From a bacterium (lineage in GTDB: Bacteria; Electryoneota; RPQS01; DYHQ01), in assembly GCA_030622545.1 (NCBI GenBank), contig JAUXGA010000006.1, forward strand, positions 62,001-126,000: a stretch of DNA of 64,000 bases. Reading direction: 5' to 3'. The stretch's first letter is position 1. The number at the start of each line of letters is the position of its first letter. The notes under the pieces are model-generated. The model did not search any database, was not told where the DNA came from, and worked only from the letters and a program-made list of their open reading frames with translations. Positions 8,099-15,385 of this stretch are shown in pieces. Made by a program: the position numbers and the translations under genes.

Positions 8099-9033
8099 TG
8101 TCTCGTTCCCCACATGCCGACTTCGCTCACGCGAAAGACGAATTTCTCACCGTCACCTATCGGTGTAATCTCCATCATACCGCTCTCTAAATCAACCCGC
8201 GTCACTTCTCCCTCGAAGACCTGATCCCCTTGGTGTAAAGCCACAAGTTCTCCTGCTGAATCGCGCACGTAAGCGATATCACCGGAAATCGCCACCAGCG
8301 ACGCATTCGGCAGAATCCTCGGCAAATTCTCGCGCGTTAGCTCTTCAGAACCGTCCTCCATCGCGCCGAGTTGTCTCAACTCAGCTATGAGAATCCGCGG
8401 AGGAGAAAACAAGGCATACACGGGTTCTATGTTCTTGAATTCTGCTGAGGGATGCAAATCGTCCTGCAAACCGTCCTGATAAGAGTAACCGCTGAGCTCC
8501 AACGTGAAGTTTATCTTTTCTTTCCACACACCTATCAGATATTTTTGTTGAATAAAATCCTCTCTCTCTTCGAGATGAAGACGATGAATGCGGTAGTAGA
8601 GCACTCCTCGTTCAATGCCGCAGACAAATTTATAAACATCCGCAAACGAACCCGTCCCTTCAAGCTTGTACCGGTTTTCTGTCACCGGTCCGTGCTGAAT
8701 ATCCTTCTCCGTTCGAAATCGGTAATTCAATCCGAGGGAAAGGTTCCGGGATAACTCATCAAAATAAGCATAACTGATATCCGGCGATTCTACAGCCGGA
8801 AAAACAACCGTCGCAGATGCTGTGGCGTTTTCGTCTGAATCTTGCTCACTGGTCGTCTTATTCAATTCCAAAAGCGTAAGCGACAGCACTTCTCGACGCT
8901 TCTCAAGATTCTGAACCTTCTGGCGCAATGTTGTCAGCGAGGATTCTTTTCCCGCCGTCAGCGCGAATCCCAGACTCAGCACCAGCGCGCAAATAACGAC
9001 AAGAATGATATTATTGAATGCAAACGTTTTCAA
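8095..9033 (-). CDS. PilO-PilP-like inner-membrane alignment protein (apparent fusion)
   Basis: The protein has 312 residues with a single N-terminal membrane helix (about 9-27) and a coiled coil (about 32-62). Residues 75-190 resemble PilO/GspM, including a G-x-F-x-D-V-Y-K-F-V segment at 131-140. The C-terminal part (about 210-310) resembles PilP/GspC homology regions, ending in a beta-rich repeat with G-D-Q-V-F-E-G-E-V-T-R-V and I-x-P-I-G-D-G-E. In most pilus systems PilO and PilP are separate proteins that align the inner-membrane platform with the secretin. The gene lies 2 bp from the PilM-N fusion and overlaps the secretin by 4 bp. The fusion assignment rests on pattern and context. Confidence 0.65.
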   Translation of the reverse strand: MKTFAFNNIILVVICALVLSLGFALTAGKESSLTTLRQKVQNLEKRREVLSLTLLELNKTTSEQDSDENATASATVVFPAVESPDISYAYFDELSRNLSLGLNYRFRTEKDIQHGPVTENRYKLEGTGSFADVYKFVCGIERGVLYYRIHRLHLEEREDFIQQKYLIGVWKEKINFTLELSGYSYQDGLQDDLHPSAEFKNIEPVYALFSPPRILIAELRQLGAMEDGSEELTRENLPRILPNASLVAISGDIAYVRDSAGELVALHQGDQVFEGEVTRVDLESGMMEITPIGDGEKFVFRVSEVGMWGTRQ

Positions 9034-9035
9034 AC

Positions 9036-10511
9036 TTATTTATCACTGCTTAAAGGAATTGTCAACGCAAACGAATAAACAGTTCGCCGCCCGAGCTCTT
9101 GCGTTGCTACAGACATCAACCGGGCTCCGCTTAGTATTCTCGCAATGTCATCCACGCGTTCGCGCCTGAGTGCCACACCGGAAACCGTCATGTCACTATA
9201 AGACCAGTCTAAATCCGTCAGCCAGAAATTTCCGATCTTTCGACCTCGCATACACAGCGTGTCCAGCACCGGTTCGAGCGGTTTCGTTGTCGAGAGCAGC
9301 GAATCGAGCGTCTTGTTCTGCGTGACTGCTTCGCGAGGCTGCGCCCGATAGCTGTTCTGTTCCATCATCTGGCTTCGTGTCATTTCCTGAAGCTTGACAA
9401 TTTGAGTTGTGAGCACGCTGAATTCTCGCGATTGCCGCAGATACTTTGCCGTGGAAACACCGCCCATGAGCAGCGCAAATAACACGAGAGCAATCCCGGC
9501 GATACTGAGCTCAAGAAGCACTCGACTGCGCCCTGCAGAATCCTTGAGCTTCGGAACAGGATAGAATCTCGGATCTCCACGGGACAGAGCCTTCGCCGCT
9601 AACGTGACCGGAATGACAAACGCTTCCTTAGAATCCGTCGAGGCAATCTTGTCATCCCACGAAAATATCGAAAGAGCTTTCACTCTCGCGCTCGGAAATT
9701 CCTTTTTTAGAAAGAGCTCAATCAGCGCTTTTTCCCACGTACCTGACAGCAGAAATGTGCTTGTTTCCCGGAACGCACTTTCGCCAAGCAGCGGTTCATG
9801 GACAGCCTCCTCCCATGAACCCGGCGGCAGAGTTATCCAGATATGAAGATTCCTACCCTTCAGTTGAACAAGATGACTGCCATTACCGTCGCGATGGAGA
9901 AGCGTGACGATGTCATCTGTTTCCGGATGCGAGTACAGCGCAATCGCATCCAATAGACAGACACGGGGGTCTTCCCTGAGCCGAATCGGAAGCCGATTTT
10001 CGCCTGCGAGATTCGCGGCTTCCTGAAAAAGCTCCTGCAACGGAGAAACTTCCGAAAAAAACAGAACCCAATCGTTCTCGCTCTCACCTGAAAAAACCCG
10101 CGGCGTTTCCTTCCCTGTAAGCTCGATTCCCCGCTGCCTTGCCCACGAAAACCATTCGTCTTTCCTTTTCGGTTGCTCGCTGCTCGGAAACGCGATGAAC
10201 TCCGATGGCGACGTATCTGATGCAAGCGCAAAAACGTCATCACTTCTTCCATAGCGTTCGAGCAAGTCGAGCGACACCTGAATATTCGACTGCCCGCTTG
10301 AAGACGTCTGCCCCGCTTTTAGAAGAGAATCAATGCCGAAAGGATCCTCTGCAGCCGCTAACGGGGCAGCCGGATTTGCACTCAGAGGTTCATTTAAAAT
10401 CCGCGTATCCGCCGCTTCTACCCGAAAGTTCCCCTGCTCGCGGCGCACAACCGCGAAACGCAGGGTTTGTCCTTCTAAATAGATTCCGATAGCGCGTTTC
10501 GTCTTCGGCAA
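9036..10511 (-). CDS. PilM-PilN-like fusion protein (GspL-like architecture)
   Basis: The protein has 491 residues. The first 320 residues are soluble and begin with an actin-like strand pattern (AIGIYLEGQTLRFAVVRR) as in PilM and the cytoplasmic domain of GspL. A single membrane helix follows (about 332-352), then a coiled coil (355-385) and a C-terminal PilN-like periplasmic domain (WLTDLDWSYSDMTVSGVAL at about 428-446). PilM and PilN are usually two genes, and GspL of type II systems has the fused layout seen here. It lies between PilC/GspF and the PilO-P fusion. The role is assembly-platform scaffolding. Homology is weak but topology and position agree. Confidence 0.7.
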   Translation of the reverse strand: MPKTKRAIGIYLEGQTLRFAVVRREQGNFRVEAADTRILNEPLSANPAAPLAAAEDPFGIDSLLKAGQTSSSGQSNIQVSLDLLERYGRSDDVFALASDTSPSEFIAFPSSEQPKRKDEWFSWARQRGIELTGKETPRVFSGESENDWVLFFSEVSPLQELFQEAANLAGENRLPIRLREDPRVCLLDAIALYSHPETDDIVTLLHRDGNGSHLVQLKGRNLHIWITLPPGSWEEAVHEPLLGESAFRETSTFLLSGTWEKALIELFLKKEFPSARVKALSIFSWDDKIASTDSKEAFVIPVTLAAKALSRGDPRFYPVPKLKDSAGRSRVLLELSIAGIALVLFALLMGGVSTAKYLRQSREFSVLTTQIVKLQEMTRSQMMEQNSYRAQPREAVTQNKTLDSLLSTTKPLEPVLDTLCMRGRKIGNFWLTDLDWSYSDMTVSGVALRRERVDDIARILSGARLMSVATQELGRRTVYSFALTIPLSSDK

Positions 10512-10556
10512 GTTGACACCCTTCTAAATTATTTACGTCAGCGCCCCTGAATGAAC

Positions 10557-11918
10557 TCAGGGCGCTGAAACGGCTCTCGTCTCATTAACACCGGGCATAT
10601 TCGGTTGAATCACGGCTGTTTCACTGGAAATAATCGTCAGCGCCGTCATCACAACCGTAATCAAAACTGCAACGCTGACTTGAATCCAGTCAATCACAGC
10701 CCTCATCCGATAGCTCGAATCTTTCTCGTAGTAGTTGGCGATTTGCAGACTCGACTTTCTCAACGTCCCGGAGGCTTCACCCGCGCGAAACCGTGCGAGC
10801 ACGTTCTGATTAAAAACACCCGATTTCTCAAGCGCCTCCACAAATCCCAGTCCGTGTTTCTCAATCAGCGGAATCGAACGAGATTTGATTCGCTCTTCCA
10901 GATAACGATTCTGGCACGCTTCCGAAGCAATGCGAATCGCTTCTATGTTCCCCGCCGCACCTCGATACAGCGCGTGAAACATACGGCACCAGATTTCAAT
11001 TGACGCCTTTTCAAAAAGCGGTCCAAGAATGGGCAAACGCAAGAGCCATCGGTCGCGCGCCAACTGTCCCTTTGTCGTTAAAAAAAATCGACCACTTCCG
11101 ATGATGCCTATCGCTCCCAAAGCGAGAAAGAGCAGAAGATAATCTCCGATAAACCTTGAGAGCGCGAGTGTTGTGTTCGTCATCGGCGGCAAGGGAATGT
11201 CGAAACGCTCATACATCGCTGCGAATTCGGGAAAGATATAACCCACGTAGAAAACAACGGCTCCGAAAAGTACCACCAGAGTAATCGTCGGCATCAATAG
11301 AGCTGACTTCATGCTCTTTCGAAACGCCTGCTTCCGTTCGATAAACTTGGCTGCGCTTTCGAAAACTTCTGGCAAGTTATCCGATGTCGAAGCGATGGCG
11401 AACATCTGCGCGGGGAAGCGCCCCAACACGTCCGGATGTTTTCCGAAGACCTCGCGTCCGCTCTTTCCTTCGCGAAGATCATGAACGATTTCTTCCAACG
11501 CTCCCCTTAAGCGAGGATGTTTCACCTCGCTCTGCAGAAGCTCAACCGCTTCATCAAGGGGAATTTTCTCGCGTAAAAGATCCGCGCAGAGCCGGACAAA
11601 TAACACGACTTCTTCGGTCGGAGGCCGATGACGAACAGGCAGCCATCGCCGCATTACCCGAAAGTGCGTGTAGCCCCGATGACGCAGATACTCCTCCACC
11701 TGAGCCCTATCGGTAGCTGATCGTTCACCCTCGATAGGCAGGCTTTTATCCCGCCACGCCCGATAGAGAAAAACCGACTCCTTCGGTGAGAGATGAAGTG
11801 TGTTCCTGCGAGTTTGCTGATTGGCTTCCTGCACCGCTCGCCGTAAACGGGAAACAAGTGATACTCTCCGGGGGCGTTTGGGATTCGGAGCTAACTTCCT
11901 CTGTTGAACATCAGACAT
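10557..11918 (-). CDS. Pilus assembly inner-membrane platform protein (PilC/GspF family)
   Basis: The protein has 453 residues. The N-terminal 95 residues are basic and atypical for the family. Two T2SF domains follow, each with four-helix-bundle signatures: the first around FVRLCADLLREKIPLDEAV and SGREVFGKHPDVLGRFPA, the second around ARFRAGEASGTLRKS. Three membrane segments lie near residues 205-230, 258-275 and 408-432, as expected for GspF. The protein docks on the ATPase and on PilM-P-like proteins in the inner membrane. The gene follows the pilin-like gene by 13 bp. Confidence 0.92.
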   Translation of the reverse strand: MSDVQQRKLAPNPKRPRRVSLVSRLRRAVQEANQQTRRNTLHLSPKESVFLYRAWRDKSLPIEGERSATDRAQVEEYLRHRGYTHFRVMRRWLPVRHRPPTEEVVLFVRLCADLLREKIPLDEAVELLQSEVKHPRLRGALEEIVHDLREGKSGREVFGKHPDVLGRFPAQMFAIASTSDNLPEVFESAAKFIERKQAFRKSMKSALLMPTITLVVLFGAVVFYVGYIFPEFAAMYERFDIPLPPMTNTTLALSRFIGDYLLLFLALGAIGIIGSGRFFLTTKGQLARDRWLLRLPILGPLFEKASIEIWCRMFHALYRGAAGNIEAIRIASEACQNRYLEERIKSRSIPLIEKHGLGFVEALEKSGVFNQNVLARFRAGEASGTLRKSSLQIANYYEKDSSYRMRAVIDWIQVSVAVLITVVMTALTIISSETAVIQPNMPGVNETRAVSAP

Positions 11919-11931
11919 GTAGACAGCGGAA

Positions 11932-12327
11932 TCAGTATTTCACTTCAGTCTGAATGTCATCCGGTGTCACCGTGCAAACCACTTCGATCGGTTGGCCGCT
12001 CGACTTCTTGGCGAGTCCGCAATCACCGGTGATTTCGACTGTTGCCGAGTCGATAACACTCAAACTGATTTGCGTGCCGATAGGACTGTCTTTTCCTCCG
12101 GTCAAGTAATCCAGAGTGAGACCCGTGAATTTCTGATCTCCTCCTCCCATACTCGTCGGTTTGAGATAATACTGATGAGCGACACTCCCCAATTCAACCA
12201 CCTCGTTCACCACCATATCGATGTTGGATTTTTCGGCGTTTTTGTTAAAAATACCAATACCAACAACGATGGACGTGCCGACGATAATGACGGCGAGGAC
12301 CAGTAGAAGAAGCTGTTGCTGACCCAT
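11932..12327 (-). CDS. Putative major pilin-like subunit with atypical leader
   Basis: The protein has 131 residues. It starts MGQQQLLLLVLAVIIVG, a hydrophobic helix beginning at residue 5, followed by a charged spine (NKNAEKSNIDMVVNEV) and a small globular domain with two cysteines about 20 residues apart that could form a disulfide loop. Being the first gene of the pilus operon, short, and built as one helix plus a head domain, it fits the major pilin. However, the usual G-(F/M)-T-L-(I/V)-E processing site and the Glu at mature position 5 are absent. A good ribosome binding site (AGAAAGGA) lies 7 bp upstream of the ATG. Confidence 0.65.
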   Translation of the reverse strand: MGQQQLLLLVLAVIIVGTSIVVGIGIFNKNAEKSNIDMVVNEVVELGSVAHQYYLKPTSMGGGDQKFTGLTLDYLTGGKDSPIGTQISLSVIDSATVEITGDCGLAKKSSGQPIEVVCTVTPDDIQTEVKY

Positions 12328-12416
12328 AACTTTTTCCTTTCTTAAATGGTCTTACTGCGAAATACTCACTGTATTAAAGCTATGTCTTTTGAGTTGTTCC
12401 GTTCATATAACGCATC

Positions 12417-12431
12417 GCAAAAGGCACACCA
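12417..12431 (-). promoter_or_regulatory. Candidate sigma-54 (-24/-12) promoter of the pilus operon
   Basis: Read on the minus strand, the stretch is TGGTGTGCCTTTTGC. The sigma-54 consensus is TGGCACG-N4-TTGC. The invariant GG and GC are present at the correct 10-bp spacing, and 8 of 11 defined positions match. Transcription would start near 12405, about 78 bp before the pilin ATG. Sigma-54 control of pilin genes is established in Pseudomonas and Myxococcus; here it is only a sequence match. Confidence 0.45.
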
Positions 12432-12570
12432 CTTTAGAGAAATCATGATGCGAGTTCCTGCAACGCAGGCACATGCTTATGTTACAGGAACTTACCGTGC
12501 AATTCCTCCGCCTCTAAATACTACAACCGTCAGGCAATTGCATCGCGCTATAGGAAAGAACATACCCCTC

Positions 12571-12593
12571 TCTTTCACGATAAACGTGAAAGA
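12571..12593. promoter_or_regulatory. Perfect 9-bp inverted repeat in the pilus/peptidase intergenic region
   Basis: The sequence tctttcacg-ataaa-cgtgaaaga is a perfect 9-bp palindrome with a 5-bp centre. It lies about 140-160 bp upstream of the sigma-54-like site, where enhancer-binding activators normally sit, and about 150 bp before the divergent peptidase gene. It is not followed by a T-run, so an operator or enhancer is more likely than a terminator. Confidence 0.45.
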
Positions 12594-12744
12594 CCTTAGA
12601 AATCTCTATGGAGAATTACTCATCGTGACCTTCTTTCGGTCTTTTATAAACCGATATGTATCTTGTTATAAACACTTGCGATTCTCAGTGAAATTCCGTT
12701 TCTTATAGCACAGGAATTACACCCTCATATTTCGGAGTCTTGCC

Positions 12745-15333
12745 ATGCCTTTGCGAAATTCCTCTCCGTGGATACTCGCTGTCTTTTTACTCGTCGTCAT
12801 GATGCAATCAGGCGCCAGTGCGACCGAGAATAAAACGGTTGTTCTGTCAAACTGGCTGCAAACCGAACCCTTACCAATTTCGGAAATCGCTTTTTCGGAT
12901 ACAGCCGACAGAGCCGCTCAAGCTCTCGAAACGACCTTCCTCAATCACGATAAACTGACACCGAAGCAAGGGAGTTCTCTCGACTGGTACCCCGGTGCTT
13001 CACTTGTTTGGAAAGAGAAAAAGGCTCCGCAAGGTCATCTCACTTTCGCCAGCGCTGATAGAAAAGAAAATCAACTCTTCATCGCTTATGCGGTGACATA
13101 TATTGAAACAGCTCGCTTTCAGGAAGTCACTTTCAATGTGGAAAGTGAGCAGCCGGTGGCACTCTACTTGGATGGGAATCTTTTGGAGAAAGCCAGTCCT
13201 GAAAGTGAACAGCAAGCCGAACTGACCGTTACGGAGGCTCTGCATCGCGGCAAACATCTACTCCTGCTAAAGACCGCCGCTGTTTTTCCTGCCGCCCCCG
13301 TTTCGTGGGATGTCAAAATATCGATGGAAGCGAGCGACGATCTTGCAACATCCGTTAGTCCTCGCCGCGCTTTCACTTACTATAAAGATTATGCTCTCTT
13401 CGACAAAATTTCCGGACTAACACTTTCGCCGAATGGGAACTACGCCGCGTATATCTACAGCCATCGCGACAAAGACTACAAACGCCATTCGCACATCGAG
13501 ATTCATGACCTGCAGGCGGGGAAACTCTATCAGACGATTAACATGGCAAAGAATGTTTCCTCTCCCTTCTTTCTTCCATCGGGTAAAAAACTTCTCTTCC
13601 GTATGTCCGAAAAAGAAGGAACCTCCCTCTGGGTGTTCGATTTTGAAACGGCTGAAAACCGAAAGTTATTTCAGCCCATCAAAGGGCTTCGGCGCTGCGT
13701 CGCTTCACCCGATGAAAAATTTCTGTACTACACAGTAGATACCGAGAAGCCCGAGGAAAACGAGGACTATGAACTGCTGACGGAATTGGAACAGCGTCTA
13801 ACAGACTGGACGGACACGCGCAAAATCTGTATCGCGTCACTGCAAGAGCAAACGACACATGACCTCACGTCTTCGGGCGAATTCGCCGTCGATGAATTCG
13901 GCCTTTCCCACGAAGGAGACAAGCTTATCTTTACGCGTCGCGTTACCGTCACGGGACGACCCTATTTCTCTACCGAATTCTGGCTTCAAGATATTACCAC
14001 AGGTGAAACAACGCTTCTGCTGAAACTATCCATCGCCTTCGAAACGCGCCCGCTGAATCTCACGTGGCTGCCCGGCGGGAAATATGTCGTTTATACTACC
14101 GCCAGTCACCTGACCCAGAGCGATGAAACCTTCAGTCATAATGTCAGCGAAACGGATATTTACCTGCTCGATATTGAAAAGAAAGCAACCGTCAATCTAT
14201 CCGGCGATGCTCCCTTCACGGTGGACGAAGGAAGCGGTCTGCACTGGAATCCGCGGGACAAGCATATTTATTTCGTCGCTATGGTTCGCGGGCTTGCGAA
14301 AATCTATAAGGTTGAACCTTTGGCGAAACGAAACTTTCAGGAAATTCCACTGCCGTTTTCGTATATCGAGAGTCTTACGCTTGCCAAAGACGGTCGCCGC
14401 CTTGCTTTCACGGCAAGTTCTCCGGATCATCCTTCGACAGCTTATACCTATAACCTCGGGACAAAACGCTGGCGGATACTGACTGACCCCACCGCCGAGC
14501 TTCTGAAAACGAAAGAACTCGCGTCATGGGAGCGCTGGAATTTTGTCAATTCGGACAGCATCCAAATCAATGGGTTTCTTTATTACCCCCCCGACTTCTC
14601 ATCTGAGAAAAAATGGCCGGTCGTGGTCTATTTTTACGCGGGAGTGTGGCCGCAGGAAGAAGATTTTTACTTTACCTTCCACTGGTGGGCGGCGAACGGC
14701 TACGTCGTCTATGCGTTAACGCCGGTCGGCGCGATGGGATTCGGCGAGGAATTTTCCGATAAGCATGTGAATGACTGGGGAGAATTCGCGACGCGGGACG
14801 TTATCGAAGGAACGACCAAACTGCTGACGGAAAAGCCCTTCCTTGATGCAGAGCGCTTGGGAGCTTATGGAGGGAGTTACGGCGGTTTTTCAACGATGGA
14901 TTTGATTACCAAAACCGACCTTTTCGCCGCGGCGATATCGATGTATGGCATCAGCAATATCGCCAGCTACTGGGGTGGTGGTATCTGGGGATACACCTAT
15001 GGCGACATCGCGCTTGCGCGAAGTTTCCCGTGGAATCGCCGCGATGTTTTCGTGGACAAATCACCCCTGTTCCATGCCGATAAAATCAAAACGCCCTTAC
15101 TGCTGCTGCATGGCATTGACGATGTCAACGTTCCCGTTATGGAATCCGAACAGATGTTTACAGCGTTAAAGGTTCAGGGGAAAGAGGTTGCCTATGTGCG
15201 CTTCCCCGGCGAAGATCACGGCATTGTCGGCAAATTCGAAAACTACATCGCGCATCGTGAAATGATGCTGGAATGGTTCGACAAACATCTCAAGGAGCAA
15301 CCCGAAGGCTGGGAAGCCCGGTGGAAGGAATAG
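12745..15333 (+). CDS. Secreted S9-family (prolyl oligopeptidase-like) serine peptidase
   Basis: The protein has 862 residues. A signal peptide (about 1-27, ending near GASA) indicates export. The middle (about 210-580) is a beta-propeller with repeated Ser-Pro/Asp-Gly blades. The C-terminal alpha/beta-hydrolase carries the nucleophile in GGSYGG (S711), the acid in HGIDDVNVP (D793) and the base in GEDHG (H825), so the triad is complete. The family cleaves peptides as dipeptidyl or acylaminoacyl peptidases. An additional 200-residue N-terminal beta region precedes the propeller. A GGAG ribosome binding site lies 8 bp before the ATG. It stands alone, divergent from the pilus operon. Confidence 0.9.
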   Translation: MPLRNSSPWILAVFLLVVMMQSGASATENKTVVLSNWLQTEPLPISEIAFSDTADRAAQALETTFLNHDKLTPKQGSSLDWYPGASLVWKEKKAPQGHLTFASADRKENQLFIAYAVTYIETARFQEVTFNVESEQPVALYLDGNLLEKASPESEQQAELTVTEALHRGKHLLLLKTAAVFPAAPVSWDVKISMEASDDLATSVSPRRAFTYYKDYALFDKISGLTLSPNGNYAAYIYSHRDKDYKRHSHIEIHDLQAGKLYQTINMAKNVSSPFFLPSGKKLLFRMSEKEGTSLWVFDFETAENRKLFQPIKGLRRCVASPDEKFLYYTVDTEKPEENEDYELLTELEQRLTDWTDTRKICIASLQEQTTHDLTSSGEFAVDEFGLSHEGDKLIFTRRVTVTGRPYFSTEFWLQDITTGETTLLLKLSIAFETRPLNLTWLPGGKYVVYTTASHLTQSDETFSHNVSETDIYLLDIEKKATVNLSGDAPFTVDEGSGLHWNPRDKHIYFVAMVRGLAKIYKVEPLAKRNFQEIPLPFSYIESLTLAKDGRRLAFTASSPDHPSTAYTYNLGTKRWRILTDPTAELLKTKELASWERWNFVNSDSIQINGFLYYPPDFSSEKKWPVVVYFYAGVWPQEEDFYFTFHWWAANGYVVYALTPVGAMGFGEEFSDKHVNDWGEFATRDVIEGTTKLLTEKPFLDAERLGAYGGSYGGFSTMDLITKTDLFAAAISMYGISNIASYWGGGIWGYTYGDIALARSFPWNRRDVFVDKSPLFHADKIKTPLLLLHGIDDVNVPVMESEQMFTALKVQGKEVAYVRFPGEDHGIVGKFENYIAHREMMLEWFDKHLKEQPEGWEARWKE

Positions 15334-15385
15334 GATTTACATTCCGGGCGAACCCATGAGATTCGCCGCGGCGAGGAGTTAGCCC
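15334..15385. repeat. Dispersed intergenic repeat, copy 2 (short form)
   Basis: The stretch reads acattccgggc, then a variable hairpin arm, then gcggcgaggagttagc, matching the layout of 17223-17262 (acattccgggc ... cggcgacgagtagc). The AGGAG in this copy serves as the apparent ribosome binding site of the acyl-CoA synthetase gene that starts at 15386. Confidence 0.5.

Larger units (their letters stand above)
12328..12744. other. 417-bp divergent intergenic region
   Basis: The region separates the pilus operon (leftward) from the S9 peptidase (rightward). It holds the sigma-54-like site, the 9-bp palindrome and the pilin ribosome binding site. It can be read as a 120-residue frame on the plus strand, but that reading has no ribosome binding site, unusual composition and overlaps the regulatory signals, so I do not call it a gene. 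Confidence 0.5.

Noticed and set aside
12346-12708. 120-residue open frame on the plus strand between the pilus operon and the S9 peptidase
   Set aside because: No ribosome binding site, composition unlike the neighbouring proteins, and it overlaps the sigma-54-like site and the palindrome.
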